Notes under the pieces: model-generated
Told to the model about the DNA's origin: nothing
Database searches by the model: none
The model's input: the letters and a program-made list of their open reading frames with translations, nothing else
Program-made: the position numbers and the translations under genes
Source: UBA1172 sp002457135
GTDB taxonomy: Bacteria; Pseudomonadota; Alphaproteobacteria; Puniceispirillales; UBA1172
Assembly: GCA_965660935.1 (NCBI GenBank)
Contig: CBFIBR010000004.1
Span: forward strand, 17,426-81,425
Reading direction: 5' to 3'
DNA: 64,000 nucleotides
In this document: one piece after another, positions 15,054-23,435 of the stretch
Layout of the letters: the number at the start of each line of letters is the position of its first letter
Position numbering within the stretch: the stretch's first letter is position 1

Positions 15054-15692
15054 ATGCCGTCAAAGGAAGATATATTGATCATACCATGGATGCCGCATTT
15101 CCTGCCAATGATCACGCTGATGGTCGTGGCGGCGTTCACGCCTGGCCCGAATAACATCATGCTGGCGGCATCGGGGGCGAATTTCGGGTTTCGCCGAACC
15201 ATCCCCCATCTGCTCGGGGTGCCTTCGGGCTTTCTTTTCATGCTTGCGCTGGCGGGGGTTGGTCTGGACTGGCTGTTTGCGCTGTCCCCGCTGATCCAGC
15301 AGGGCTTTCGGGTGGCGTCGCTTGTGTTCATTTTCTGGCTGGCCTGGCGCATTGCCACCAGCACGCAAGCCAGCAAGGAAGAGGGCCGCAGCCGGCCCCA
15401 ATATTTTGTTGAGGCGGCAGCCTTTCAGTTCATCAACCCCAAGGGCGTGGTCATGGCGATCACCGTCATTTCCAGTTTTATCAGCCCGGACCATGACTAT
15501 TTCGCCCAATTCCTGATGGTGATGATGTGTTTCACGCTGGTGACGCTGATGGCGGTTTTGTGCTGGGCCGGTTTCGGGGTCATGATCAGGGGACTGATTG
15601 ATACGCCATTACGGCTGAGGGTATTCAACATCACCATGGCGGCCCTGCTGATAGGTTCCATCATGCCGGTCATGGCTGAACTGATCAGCTGA
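15054..15692 (+). CDS. LysE/RhtB family amino-acid exporter
   Basis: Inner-membrane exporter of the LysE/RhtB superfamily, typically moving amino acids such as lysine, threonine or homoserine out of the cell. Six hydrophobic segments are visible; the N-terminal signature TPGPNNIMLAASGANFGFRR and the central FQFINPKGVVMAIT are diagnostic. 212 residues. Start is uncertain: AAGGAAG at 15063-15069 points to TTG at 15075 or ATG at 15090 (MPHFLPM) rather than ATG 15054. Overlaps the convergent EamA gene by 8 bases. Substrate unknown. Confidence 0.88.
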   Translation: MPSKEDILIIPWMPHFLPMITLMVVAAFTPGPNNIMLAASGANFGFRRTIPHLLGVPSGFLFMLALAGVGLDWLFALSPLIQQGFRVASLVFIFWLAWRIATSTQASKEEGRSRPQYFVEAAAFQFINPKGVVMAITVISSFISPDHDYFAQFLMVMMCFTLVTLMAVLCWAGFGVMIRGLIDTPLRLRVFNITMAALLIGSIMPVMAELIS

Positions 15693-16605
15693 TCGTTGCC
15701 TTCTGCGCCATCTGGCGGCCCAGCCTGTATTCCCGGACCGAAATAAAGACGCATGAAAACACCACGATGGCCATGCCCGCAATTTCCATCAGGGCCAGTT
15801 TCTCGGACCAGACCGCCCAGCCGATCAGGCTGGCTACAGGAACCGAGATATAGCGGATCGGCACCAGCACCGCCGCCTCGCCATGGCGGTAGGCTGAGGT
15901 AAAGCCGATCTGGACAAACGATGCCGCCACGCCGAGCAGCAGAATGATCATCAGGTTCCGGTCAAGCACGCTTGCAAACAACCCTGACTCCAGCATCACG
16001 ATCATGGCCGCAGGATAGGCAATGGCACCAATGAGGTTATGCCAGATCGCCACTGATACAGGTTCCTCGGTGCGGCCCAGCAGACGCAGGGTCACCACCA
16101 GCAACGCGCCCATAAAGGCTGAGAAAATGCCGTAGATCGAGCCAATGTTGAAGCCATCGGAAAACGGGTTGGTGATCAGGTAAATCCCGAACAGCCCGAT
16201 AAAAACCGCACTGCCACGGTAGATACCGACCTTTTCTTTCAGCACCAGGGGGGAAAGGATGGTGACAAAAATCGCCGAGGACTGGAACAGGGCCGTGGCC
16301 TGGCCAAGGCTGGTATGGGCGATCGACAGGAACCAGAAAATAATCCCGATATGCCCCGTGATGATCCGCATCAACAGCCTGTCCCAGCGGCTGATTGTCA
16401 GCATTGCACGCCCCCGCACCAGCCACGCGGCCAGGGCCAGGGGCGGGATGCTGAACAGAAAGCGCAGCGACAGAACCACCAGAATAGTGGCCTCAACCGA
16501 CAGGGTCTTGATCACCATTGAGGTGATGATCCCCGCCAGCATGGCAACCACCATATAGGCAATTCCAATCATGTTTTCGGAAGCAGGTGTGGAAACCGAT
16601 GGCAT
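15685..16605 (-). CDS. EamA/DMT family transporter
   Basis: Drug/metabolite-transporter superfamily permease with two EamA repeats and ten predicted transmembrane helices in 306 residues. First repeat about residues 12-145, with the terminal LVLKEKVGIYRGSAVFIGLFG; second repeat about 155-295, ending in VPVASLIGWAVWSEKLALMEIAG. Substrates in this superfamily range over amino acids, nucleobases and many metabolites, and nothing here narrows it. Monocistronic on the minus strand and convergent with the LysE-type exporter. Confidence 0.88.
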   Translation of the reverse strand: MPSVSTPASENMIGIAYMVVAMLAGIITSMVIKTLSVEATILVVLSLRFLFSIPPLALAAWLVRGRAMLTISRWDRLLMRIITGHIGIIFWFLSIAHTSLGQATALFQSSAIFVTILSPLVLKEKVGIYRGSAVFIGLFGIYLITNPFSDGFNIGSIYGIFSAFMGALLVVTLRLLGRTEEPVSVAIWHNLIGAIAYPAAMIVMLESGLFASVLDRNLMIILLLGVAASFVQIGFTSAYRHGEAAVLVPIRYISVPVASLIGWAVWSEKLALMEIAGMAIVVFSCVFISVREYRLGRQMAQKATIS

Positions 16606-16703
16606 TGAAAATCCTTTGCCATCAACCTAACGCGGTATGCACCCCAGCACAATGCCGGGGGCAGTTATATTCAAGGGGTATAATATTTTGGAGAGGGTAA
16701 GGG

Positions 16704-17183
16704 TCAGGCGGCGGCGACAGCATCACCAGCATTGAGGATGGCGGACCATGCCTCATCAACGGTGGCGGCTTTGCGCAGGTTATCCGCAATCCCTTCGGTG
16801 GAAAGCAGGCGTGAGGCCAGGGCAAGAACCGTCAGGTGTTCACCACCGCCGGTATCAGGCGCCAGCAGCATGAAGACGATATCCACCGGCTCATCATCGC
16901 TGGCTTCAAAATCAATGGCTTTATCGAGCGTGGCCAGAATAGCAATGGGGTTGACCTCATTTGAGGCCAGTGAGCAACGGGTATGCGGAATGGCAATGCC
17001 CTTGCCGATGCCGGTGCAGCCAAGCCGTTCACGGTCAATCAGCAGGTCAAACACTTCACGCTGGTCAATATGACTGGCACGGCTTGCAGCGAGCTTTACC
17101 ATCTCCTGCAACACCTGTTTTTTGCTGTTGGCTTTGAGTCTGATGAATAGATCATCAGGTGATATGAAATTACTGATTTTCAT
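16704..17183 (-). CDS. ptsN: Nitrogen-regulatory PTS IIA component PtsN
   Basis: EIIA-Ntr of the regulatory phosphotransferase system, phosphorylated by NPr and controlling potassium transport, envelope stress and nitrogen-linked processes in proteobacteria. 159 residues with the phosphorylatable His67 in IGKGIAIPHTRC, and RERLGCTGIG before it, plus the GGGEHLTVLALASRL helix. In most alphaproteobacteria rpoN and hpf lie between lptB and ptsN; here lptB is followed directly by ptsN across 164 bases, which hold a strong promoter (17251-17279). So the regulator is probably transcribed separately from the LPS-transport genes. Confidence 0.93.
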   Translation of the reverse strand: MKISNFISPDDLFIRLKANSKKQVLQEMVKLAASRASHIDQREVFDLLIDRERLGCTGIGKGIAIPHTRCSLASNEVNPIAILATLDKAIDFEASDDEPVDIVFMLLAPDTGGGEHLTVLALASRLLSTEGIADNLRKAATVDEAWSAILNAGDAVAAA

Positions 17184-17250
17184 TAGTCTACCTGGGATAG
17201 TCTTTCGTATCCCGCACCGCCCCGATGTTGCACTTTAAATCAACAAAGGC

Positions 17251-17279
17251 GTGATAAGGGTTTTGAATGATGCTGTCAA
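17251..17279 (-). promoter_or_regulatory. ptsN promoter
   Basis: On the minus strand a perfect TTGACA (17279-17274), 17-base spacer and TATCAC (17256-17251). Predicted start of transcription near 17244, about 60 bases before ptsN. This fills the 164-base gap between lptB and ptsN, where other alphaproteobacteria have rpoN and hpf. Confidence 0.65.
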
Positions 17280-17347
17280 GTATGCTGTAAACCATGTTGG
17301 CCTGTATGGTGTCAGCAGAGGGGGATTTTGGCAATGATCCTGGCAGG

Positions 17348-18127
17348 CTAGCGGTTAAACTGATTGCCCAGGTAGACATCCTGAACAATCCGGTCATTGA
17401 CCACCGCTTCGGGTGTACCGGACATGATGACCGCACCGTCATGCATGATATAGGCCCGGTCAACAATGTTGAGCGTATCGCGGACATTATGATCCGTGAT
17501 CAGCACGCCCAGTCCATGGCTTTTGAGCTGGGCAATCAGGTCACGGATTTCACTGATGGCGATGGGGTCAATCCCGGCCAGCGGCTCATCAAGCAGCAGG
17601 AAAGTCGGCCTTGCGGCGAGGGCGCGGGCAATTTCCACCCGGCGGCGTTCACCACCCGAAAGGGTCAGGGCGCTGGCGTTGCGGAGGTGGCCGATATTGA
17701 ATTCCACCAGCAGTTCTTCCAGCATGATATTGCGGATTTCGGGATCACTTTCAATGGTTTCCAGAATGGCGCGGATATTCTGTTCAACCGTCAGGCCACG
17801 GAAAATGCTGGCCTCTTGTGGCAGGTAGCCGATCCCCAGCTGGGCGCGGCGGAATACCGGCAGGTCGGTGATATCGGTCTGATCAATCATCACGCTGCCT
17901 TCATCATTCCGGATCAGCCCCGAGATCATGTAAAAGCAGGTTGTCTTGCCGGCACCGTTAGGGCCAAGCAGGCCAACAGCCTCACCCCGGCGGATATTAA
18001 GGGTGACGTTACGGACAACGCGTTTTTTATTGAATGATTTGCCGATTTGCTGCGCAACCAGCCCCGTCATTCCGGTTGTCTGGTGAACCAGCTTGGGGCC
18101 CTTGGTATCATTGGTAGGCTGCTGCAT
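17348..18127 (-). CDS. lptB: LPS export ABC transporter ATP-binding protein LptB
   Basis: ATPase that powers LptFG to extract LPS from the inner membrane and push it along the LptC-LptA bridge. 259 residues; Walker A GPNGAGKTT (55-63), Q-loop in GYLPQEASIFRGL (the QEASIF form is diagnostic for LptB), signature LSGGERRRVEIARAL, Walker B FLLLDEPLAGIDP and switch His in ITDHNVRDTL. The first ~20 residues are not part of the ATPase fold, and ATG at 18070 is an alternative start. Separated from lptA by 187 bases with a possible promoter, so it may be expressed apart from lptC-lptA. LptF and LptG are not in the window. Confidence 0.95.
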   Translation of the reverse strand: MQQPTNDTKGPKLVHQTTGMTGLVAQQIGKSFNKKRVVRNVTLNIRRGEAVGLLGPNGAGKTTCFYMISGLIRNDEGSVMIDQTDITDLPVFRRAQLGIGYLPQEASIFRGLTVEQNIRAILETIESDPEIRNIMLEELLVEFNIGHLRNASALTLSGGERRRVEIARALAARPTFLLLDEPLAGIDPIAISEIRDLIAQLKSHGLGVLITDHNVRDTLNIVDRAYIMHDGAVIMSGTPEAVVNDRIVQDVYLGNQFNR

Positions 18128-18218
18128 GACAATGCCTGTTCATTAACCTTAAATTCGTATTCGATATTGAATGAAAGGTTTATGGCCAGTCAGTCATCAC
18201 CGTTTTTCAATCCAAATA

Positions 18219-18247
18219 TCATTAACCAATTCAATGTCGGTTGGCAA
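18219..18247 (-). promoter_or_regulatory. Possible lptB promoter
   Basis: On the minus strand TTGCCA (18247-18242), 17-base spacer, TAATGA (18224-18219), about 90 bases upstream of lptB. Just upstream, AACCC-GAAAAA-GGGTT (about 18258-18275) could form a weak five-pair hairpin after lptA. These are the only signals I see in the 187-base gap. Confidence 0.45.
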
Positions 18248-18314
18248 CATATTCTTTTAAAACCCTTTTTCGGGTTGCGATCAGGCCAGGGGCAATATCC
18301 ATTTGGTGGAGGGT

Positions 18315-19157
18315 CTAATTGGTGGAGGTGAAGACACCGCCAACACGGCCGGAATCTGATGTGATGCTGCTGACCCCGGTATCCAGATTGATCTCGGCCC
18401 GGTCCCCCTTCATGACATTGGCGCCTTCCAGCATCTCGACCGAACCTGTCAGGATGGCGATACCTTTGTCCTTGGTGTATTCGATTTCATCGGCCCTTGC
18501 TTCCTGATTGCCGGTTGCCTTGGGGCTGAACACCTCGGCGTTGCCTATGGCCTGAACAAAGGTGAAATCGTTTTCCTCTTCGTTGAGGGTGGCAAAGACT
18601 CGGTTGGCCTTAAGATAGCGTCCGTCATTGAGCATGATTGCGGCATTGCCCTCAGCCACCACCTCACGCTTGCTGCGGTTATAGACGATGCTGGTTTTGG
18701 CCGTGACCTGTTCCCTTGGGCTGACAACCCTCGGGTTGCCGCCGGTCAGCACGGCGCGATCATCCACCATGTTGTAATCGATCATGTCGGCATTGGCGAT
18801 GATATCCCCCCGGATCAGCTCAGCCCCGCCGGACCCCTTGATCCGGGTGATGTTGATATCGCCTTCGCTATTGTCACTCCCGGCCGGTTCGCCTTGCTGC
18901 TTGTCGTCATCCTTGTAGCTTGCCTCAATCCGGTCGGCCTTGAGGGTGATGTCAGCCTGGATTGCAATGGCGTTGCCGATGGCGATATAGAGTTGTTCCT
19001 GACGGCGCCATTCAAGGCTGTTATCGGCTTCCACGATCAGCTTGCCGCTATCATTCTCTTGGGCATACACGGGGTTGGATTGCGGGCTCAGACTGATGGC
19101 AAGGCAACATAAAAGGGCAAAAATCGAATTTGAACGTAAACTGAACTGATCCATCAT
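18315..19157 (-). CDS. lptA: Periplasmic LPS transport protein LptA
   Basis: Periplasmic bridge protein that oligomerises head-to-tail to carry LPS from LptC to LptD. 280 residues: hydrophobic signal segment (about 11-32, ending PVYAQE), then OstA/LptA beta-jellyroll repeats with the recurrent patterns IAIQADITLKADRIEA, MVDDRAVLTGGN, REVVAEGNAAIML and GIAILTGSVEML. Longer than E. coli LptA (185), owing to a charged insertion DDDKQQGEPAGSDNSEGD after about residue 85. Directly follows lptC with no spacer (lptC stop 19158), so the two are translated as a pair. Confidence 0.9.
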   Translation of the reverse strand: MMDQFSLRSNSIFALLCCLAISLSPQSNPVYAQENDSGKLIVEADNSLEWRRQEQLYIAIGNAIAIQADITLKADRIEASYKDDDKQQGEPAGSDNSEGDINITRIKGSGGAELIRGDIIANADMIDYNMVDDRAVLTGGNPRVVSPREQVTAKTSIVYNRSKREVVAEGNAAIMLNDGRYLKANRVFATLNEEENDFTFVQAIGNAEVFSPKATGNQEARADEIEYTKDKGIAILTGSVEMLEGANVMKGDRAEINLDTGVSSITSDSGRVGGVFTSTN

Positions 19158-19856
19158 CTAGTTAACCGGTTGGAACCCCCTGTTGATGACAAGCCGTGAC
19201 TTGCCGGTAAAAAGTATATCCTCGCTGTTTTCGGTGATGATCAGCCCGCCTGCACTGATATTGCCGTTCGGGCTGAACCCCCTGACCGGTTTTTCCGATT
19301 TCATCATCCCCTTGCCCAGGTCGGCAAATGCCTCTTCGGTCAGTAATGTATACCCCAGGTCAGGGCGAACAATCACCACACGCCCGCTGAGATTAACAGT
19401 TTTGTCACCCCGCATAAACTCCCCATTATTGGACCGGATGGTGATCGGGTTGCCCGATACGGTATCAACCCTCGCCCGGGGGGAGACCATGTTGACCAGA
19501 TCAGGCTGGGTGGTATTTTCAAACGCTGTTTCCGCAAGAATGACGAAATTTTTACCTTCCCCCGTGACCCCCTGATACGACACCCCCTCAAGCGCAACAG
19601 CCCCTGTCTGGCTGACCGAGGCGTTTTCGGCGGTAATCTGGACAGCGGTTTCGTCATCATCACCAAAGGAGACGATGGCCACCGTGATCAACGCCACCAG
19701 CCCGATGATAACCGTCAGCATAAAGCGGCGATTGCGCCGTTGACGGCTGTTTTCGGTGATGCTGTTGGCGGTATCGGACCGGTCGCGTTCACGCGGCGCA
19801 AACGCAAACCGCTTGGTCGTGGTCTCATCGAGGTTGAGTGGGTCGCTCGGTTCCAT
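19158..19856 (-). CDS. lptC: LPS export inner-membrane protein LptC
   Basis: Bitopic inner-membrane protein that accepts LPS from LptB2FG and hands it to LptA. 232 residues: a basic cytosolic N-terminus (about 1-43, rich in Arg), one transmembrane helix (about 44-63, FMLTVIIGLVALITVAIV), then a periplasmic beta-jellyroll with repeats such as GVSYQGVTGEGKNFVILAE and NNGEFMRGDKTVNLSGRV. Followed immediately by lptA. The annotation relies on domain layout and position next to lptA, since LptC diverges widely. Confidence 0.88.
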   Translation of the reverse strand: MEPSDPLNLDETTTKRFAFAPRERDRSDTANSITENSRQRRNRRFMLTVIIGLVALITVAIVSFGDDDETAVQITAENASVSQTGAVALEGVSYQGVTGEGKNFVILAETAFENTTQPDLVNMVSPRARVDTVSGNPITIRSNNGEFMRGDKTVNLSGRVVIVRPDLGYTLLTEEAFADLGKGMMKSEKPVRGFSPNGNISAGGLIITENSEDILFTGKSRLVINRGFQPVN

Positions 19857-19906
19857 TACCGCTTCCTGCCAGTCTTGTCACTTTAACAGTATAACCCTGA
19901 CGGGCA

Positions 19907-20533
19907 TTAATGCGAAAAAATATCAATGCCATCAAAACCTTCAAGGTCCATCATGGCCCTGGTTCCGATGAAATTGAAACAGGCCCTTGCCGTTTCCATG
20001 CGGCCTTCGCGCACCAGCCGTTCATCCAGCCTCGCCCTGATTTCATGCAGATAAAGCACGTCCGATGCGGCGTAGTTCAGCTGTTCGGGGGTCAGCTCAT
20101 CCGCGCCCCAGTCCGAAGACTGCTGCTGTTTTGAAATCTCGCGCCCCACCAGCTCCCTGACCAGCTCACTCAGCCCGTGGCGGTCAGTGTAGGTCCGCAC
20201 CAGTTTTGAGGCGATTTTGGTGCAATAGACAGAACCGTTGACCGGGCCGACCGAATGGCTCAACGAAGCCAGATCAAAGCGTGCAAAATGGAACAGCTTT
20301 TCAACGCCTTCATCCGCCAGCAACGCTGCCAGCACCGGGGCGGGTTTCATCGGATGGCCGATCTTGACCAGATGGGCGCTGCCATCACCGGATGAAATCT
20401 GCACCAGGCAGAGCCGGTCACGATGCGGGTTCAGCCCCATGGTTTCGGTGTCAATGGCCACCACCTTGCCCAGATCAAGATCAGCAGGCAGGTCATCGTG
20501 ATAGAGGTGGATCGGCGTTTTTGGTGAGGGCAT
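19907..20533 (-). CDS. rnd: Ribonuclease D (3'-5' exonuclease domain)
   Basis: DEDD-superfamily 3'-5' exoribonuclease for tRNA 3' maturation and RNA turnover. 208 residues containing only the exonuclease domain, lacking the HRDC domains of E. coli RNase D; this short form is common in alphaproteobacteria. Motifs: VVAIDTETMGLNPHRDRL (Exo I), KLFHFARFDLASL (Exo II) and LNYAASDVLYLHEIR (Exo III with Tyr and Asp). The frame extends upstream to 20875, but that part is unlike the family; ATG at 20533 (MPSPKTPIH) is preferred, with 20545 as alternative. Just upstream of the lptC start on the same strand, separated by 50 bases. Confidence 0.88.
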   Translation of the reverse strand: MPSPKTPIHLYHDDLPADLDLGKVVAIDTETMGLNPHRDRLCLVQISSGDGSAHLVKIGHPMKPAPVLAALLADEGVEKLFHFARFDLASLSHSVGPVNGSVYCTKIASKLVRTYTDRHGLSELVRELVGREISKQQQSSDWGADELTPEQLNYAASDVLYLHEIRARLDERLVREGRMETARACFNFIGTRAMMDLEGFDGIDIFSH

Positions 20534-20663
20534 ACCCTGGCTCATCCTTGGTTGGAAAGTGCCGGAACCATAGCACAGCCCCGCAAGGGACAGCAATATC
20601 ACCGCTTGACCCCCTTTTGCCGCGGTAGCATGCTGGATCATCACTGAATTAACAGCCGTGTTC

Positions 20664-21428
20664 ATGCTCTCCGCCTTCTCCCGATCCCCTGTCCCTGACG
20701 ATAATCCGGCACGCCCGCTCAATGACGGTGTATGGGCTGCCTTCAGCATCCCCGGGGTCAGTATTTTTGCCAATATGGTGGGGTTTGCGGCGATTGCCCG
20801 GCAGGCCGGGTTTGATCTGCCCATGACGCTGGCCACCACCTTGCTGGTCTGGGGTATGCCCGGGCAGGTCGCCATGGCCTCGCTTCATATCGCCGGTGCA
20901 TCGCTGCTGGTGATTTTCACCGCGGTCGCGCTCGCCAATATGCGGATGCTGCTGATGTCGATCTCGGGCATGGAAATGATGGCGCTTAATGAGGGCCGTC
21001 ACCCGTTCTGGCAAAAGGTTCTGCTGATGCAGATGCTGGCGATCACCTCATGGGTGCAGATCGGCATGGTGGAGGGGCGTTATTCGAAACCGGGCCTGGT
21101 GCGGTATTTTGCCGGTTTTGCCAGCGTGATCTATGCGCTTGGCATGCTCGGGACACTGGCGGGGTATTATCTTTCGGACTGGGCCAGCCCTGATGTGTTG
21201 CGCGCCGTTCTGGTGATCACGCCGCTCTATATTCTGCTGATGGTGATCAATGCCCGCCGGATGCTGAACCGGGTGGCCGGGGTTGCGGGGGGTGCGCTCT
21301 GCCCTGTTCTTTATCCCGTTCTCGGGGAATGGTCGATCCTGATCGGCGGTATCGCCGCCGGTACCATGGTGGTGATGGCTGACCGCTTCTGGCAACGCGC
21401 CTCAACCGGGGCAGGGGGTCCAGAATGA
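20664..21428 (+). CDS. azlC: AzlC family branched-chain amino-acid exporter, large subunit
   Basis: Large subunit of the two-component AzlCD (YgaZH-type) exporter of branched-chain amino acids. About 254 residues with multiple hydrophobic helices; the family core VWGMPGQVAMASLHIAGASL and VALANMRMLLMSISGM is present, with the NMRM motif. GTG at 20658 and ATG at 20664 are both possible starts. Its stop overlaps the azlD start in ATGA (21425-21428), as usual for this pair. Confidence 0.88.
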   Translation: MLSAFSRSPVPDDNPARPLNDGVWAAFSIPGVSIFANMVGFAAIARQAGFDLPMTLATTLLVWGMPGQVAMASLHIAGASLLVIFTAVALANMRMLLMSISGMEMMALNEGRHPFWQKVLLMQMLAITSWVQIGMVEGRYSKPGLVRYFAGFASVIYALGMLGTLAGYYLSDWASPDVLRAVLVITPLYILLMVINARRMLNRVAGVAGGALCPVLYPVLGEWSILIGGIAAGTMVVMADRFWQRASTGAGGPE

Positions 21429-21745
21429 TTGAGCTGTGGATAGCCATCCTTCTGGCCTTTGCCGGAACCTTCTGCTGGCGATTTCTCGGGGTCATCATCG
21501 GGGACCGCCTGCCCCAGGAAAGCCTCGTGTCGGTATGGGTCAACGCGGTGGCCTATGCCATGGTTTCGGGGGTGATGATGCTGATTGTTGTCTTCCCATC
21601 CGGGCTGGTGGCATCATCCAGCCTGACATCGCGGCTGGTTGCGCTTTTTCTTGCGCTTGTGGTGATGCTGTGGTGCCGCAATATGCTGATGGCCGCGCTG
21701 GCCGGATTGTGCGGATTTATCGCGGTGACATATTTTATTGCCTGA
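21425..21745 (+). CDS. azlD: AzlD family branched-chain amino-acid exporter, small subunit
   Basis: Small membrane subunit of AzlCD: 106 residues, four hydrophobic segments, with the family pattern CWRFLGVIIGDRL at residues 17-29 and a hydrophobic C-terminus. The four-base overlap with azlC shows translational coupling. The pair would export valine, leucine or isoleucine analogues; the exact substrate is not visible. Confidence 0.85.
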   Translation: MIELWIAILLAFAGTFCWRFLGVIIGDRLPQESLVSVWVNAVAYAMVSGVMMLIVVFPSGLVASSSLTSRLVALFLALVVMLWCRNMLMAALAGLCGFIAVTYFIA

Positions 21746-21807
21746 GACTATACTTTGAGAAATACCATCTATATTACGATTTGTTGCTAGAATGCCGGAA
21801 TTGAAAG

Positions 21808-22242
21808 ATGAATGCCGACGATATTATCAAGAACCTTGAGCTGAAACCTCACCCTGAGGGCGGCTGGTATACCGAGACCCTCCCCAGTTTTTACGAAGAT
21901 AATACGCGGGCCCCTGCGTCTGCGATCTATTTTCTGCTGAAAGAGGGGGAAACAGCGCATTGGCACCGGATTACCGATGCTGTTGAGGTATGGAGCTGGC
22001 ATGCCGGCTCTTCGCTTTCGCTCTATTCAAGGCAAAGCCGGAAAAACGCCGTTCAAATAACGACGCTGGGGATGGATATTGCCAAGGGGCAGCGTCCCCA
22101 GGCCATTATCCCGGCCGGAACGTGGCAGTCCGCCAGCGCCAATGAGGGCTGGGTTCTGGCCAGCAACATCGTGGCCCCCGGCTTTGATTTCAATTCCCTG
22201 GAGCTGGCCCCGATCGGGTTTGAACCCGGTTTCGGCATCTGA
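21808..22242 (+). CDS. Cupin family protein (DUF985)
   Basis: 144-residue cupin of the DUF985/YML079-like family. Seen: LELKPHPEGGWYTETLPS (10-27), SAIYFLLKEGETAHWHRI with the metal-site histidines of cupin motif 1, VWSWHAGSSLSLY, then PAGTWQSASANEGWVLAS and VAPGFDF for motif 2. Structures in this family bind small sugars or nucleotides, but no enzymatic role is established. Stands alone, with 62 bases before it and a Fur-controlled gene after it. Confidence 0.88.
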   Translation: MNADDIIKNLELKPHPEGGWYTETLPSFYEDNTRAPASAIYFLLKEGETAHWHRITDAVEVWSWHAGSSLSLYSRQSRKNAVQITTLGMDIAKGQRPQAIIPAGTWQSASANEGWVLASNIVAPGFDFNSLELAPIGFEPGFGI

Positions 22243-22300
22243 TCATCAAGCGCTCATCAATCCGCCGATAAATTTTCTTTCATGAAGTCAAAAAAAGAAA

Positions 22301-22328
22301 TTGACTGCGCTTTTTTCTTGTTCATAGT
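22301..22328 (+). promoter_or_regulatory. Promoter of the iron-binding protein gene
   Basis: TTGACT (22301-22306), 16-base spacer, CATAGT (22323-22328), about 38 bases before the start codon. TTGACT also forms a six-base inverted repeat with AGTCAA at 22286-22291. The -10 abuts the Fur box. Confidence 0.5.
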
Positions 22329-22342
22329 GATAATCATTCTCA
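22328..22342 (+). promoter_or_regulatory. Fur box
   Basis: TGATAAT-C-ATTCTCA fits the 7-1-7 Fur inverted repeat TGATAAT-N-ATTATCA at 13 of 14 positions and overlaps the end of the -10 element, the usual place for iron-dependent repression. The downstream gene encodes a periplasmic iron-binding protein, which supports the call. It is the E. coli-type Fur sequence, not the Irr or RirA motif of rhizobia. Confidence 0.7.
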
Positions 22343-22365
22343 TTGTCAGGCTAAAGGAAAGTTTA

Positions 22366-23370
22366 ATGAAGTATTTTTTGTCCATCGTTTTGATGGCTCT
22401 CGGCATCAGTCAGGTCAATGCCGCCGAGCTCAATGTCTACTCATACCGCACGCCCGCCTTGCTGCAGCCGTTTCTGGATGCCTACACGGCTGAAACAGGA
22501 ACAACGTTCAATATTGTCCACGCCCCCAAGGGCCTGGCCCAGCGCCTGCAAGCTGAGGGCAAATCATCCCCGGCTGATCTGGTCCTGACCGTTGATGTCT
22601 CCCGGGTCAGTGAATTGAAGGATCTGGACCTGCTGGCCCCGATTGCATCCAGTGTCATCAATGAGAGGGTGCCAGCCTATCTCCGGGATGAAGATGATCT
22701 CTGGACAGCACTGTCCCTGCGGGCGCGTATTATCGCTATCGCCAAGGATCGTGTCCCCGAAGGCGCCATTACCCGGATCGAAGACCTGGCCAAGCCTGAA
22801 TGGAAAGGGCGTGTCTGCACCCGCAAGGGCAGCCATGTCTATAACCGGGCGCTGCTGGCCTCGCTGATCGCCCATCTGGGTGAAGAAAAGGCCGAAGCCT
22901 GGGTCGAAGGCCTGGTCAGCAATCTGGCCCGCCGCCCGCAAGGCAATGACCGGGCCCAGGCCAAGGCCATGTTTGCCGGTGAATGCGATGTTGCGGTGAT
23001 GAACACCTATTATGTCGGCAAGATGAAATACAACGAAAAGAACCCTGAGCAGAAGAAATGGGCAGCGGCCATGGGCATCGTCTACCTCAATCAGGATGAT
23101 CGCGGCCAGCATCTGAACATTTCGGGTGGCGGTATCGTCAAGTATTCCAAAAATCAGGATGCCGCGAGGGCGTTTCTCGAATGGCTGACAGGGGATGAGG
23201 CCCAGCGCATCTATACCTCCGTGAACTATGAATTCCCGGTCAACGCTGCGGTTTCCCCTGATACGGAAGTGGCATCGTGGGGGTCGTTCAAGCCTGACAC
23301 CCTGCCTATTTCAGCCCTCGCCGAAAACGCAACAAAGGCGCAAATGGTTATCGATCGGACAGGTTGGTAA
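22366..23370 (+). CDS. Iron(III) ABC transporter substrate-binding protein (FbpA/FutA type)
   Basis: Periplasmic ferric-iron binding protein. 334 residues: signal peptide MKYFLSIVLMALGISQVNAA (1-20), then the family's ELNVYSYRTPALLQPFLDAY, ADLVLTVDVSRV, WTALSLRARIIAI, RVCTRKGSHVYNRALLA and the tyrosines of NTYYVGKM that coordinate iron in FbpA/FutA. AAAGGAAAG stands six bases before this ATG; the frame opens upstream at 22282 but through the promoter. A Fur box overlaps the promoter and a Rho-independent terminator follows. No permease or ATPase gene is adjacent, so the transport partners must be elsewhere. Confidence 0.92.
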   Translation: MKYFLSIVLMALGISQVNAAELNVYSYRTPALLQPFLDAYTAETGTTFNIVHAPKGLAQRLQAEGKSSPADLVLTVDVSRVSELKDLDLLAPIASSVINERVPAYLRDEDDLWTALSLRARIIAIAKDRVPEGAITRIEDLAKPEWKGRVCTRKGSHVYNRALLASLIAHLGEEKAEAWVEGLVSNLARRPQGNDRAQAKAMFAGECDVAVMNTYYVGKMKYNEKNPEQKKWAAAMGIVYLNQDDRGQHLNISGGGIVKYSKNQDAARAFLEWLTGDEAQRIYTSVNYEFPVNAAVSPDTEVASWGSFKPDTLPISALAENATKAQMVIDRTGW

Positions 23371-23403
23371 AATCTCCCCAACGATGCCATTCTGTGTATC
23401 TGG

Positions 23404-23432
23404 AAAAGCATCAGCCTCTGGTTGGTGCTTTT
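23404..23432 (+). terminator. Rho-independent terminator after the iron-binding protein gene
   Basis: AAAAGCATCA, a nine-base loop, then TGGTGCTTTT: ten pairs with one G-T wobble, ending in T4, 34 bases after the stop codon. The flanking A and T runs could let it act on both strands. Confidence 0.6.
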
Positions 23433-23435
23433 CTG

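Noticed and set aside
16637..16656. GC hairpin after ptsN as a terminator
   Set aside because: A seven-pair stem with one wobble exists on the minus strand, but no T run follows, so I could not support a terminator call.
18047..18331. 94-residue plus-strand frame across the lptB-lptA gap
   Set aside because: Starts inside lptB in antisense, ends inside lptA, has no recognisable motif; the gap is better explained by an lptB promoter.
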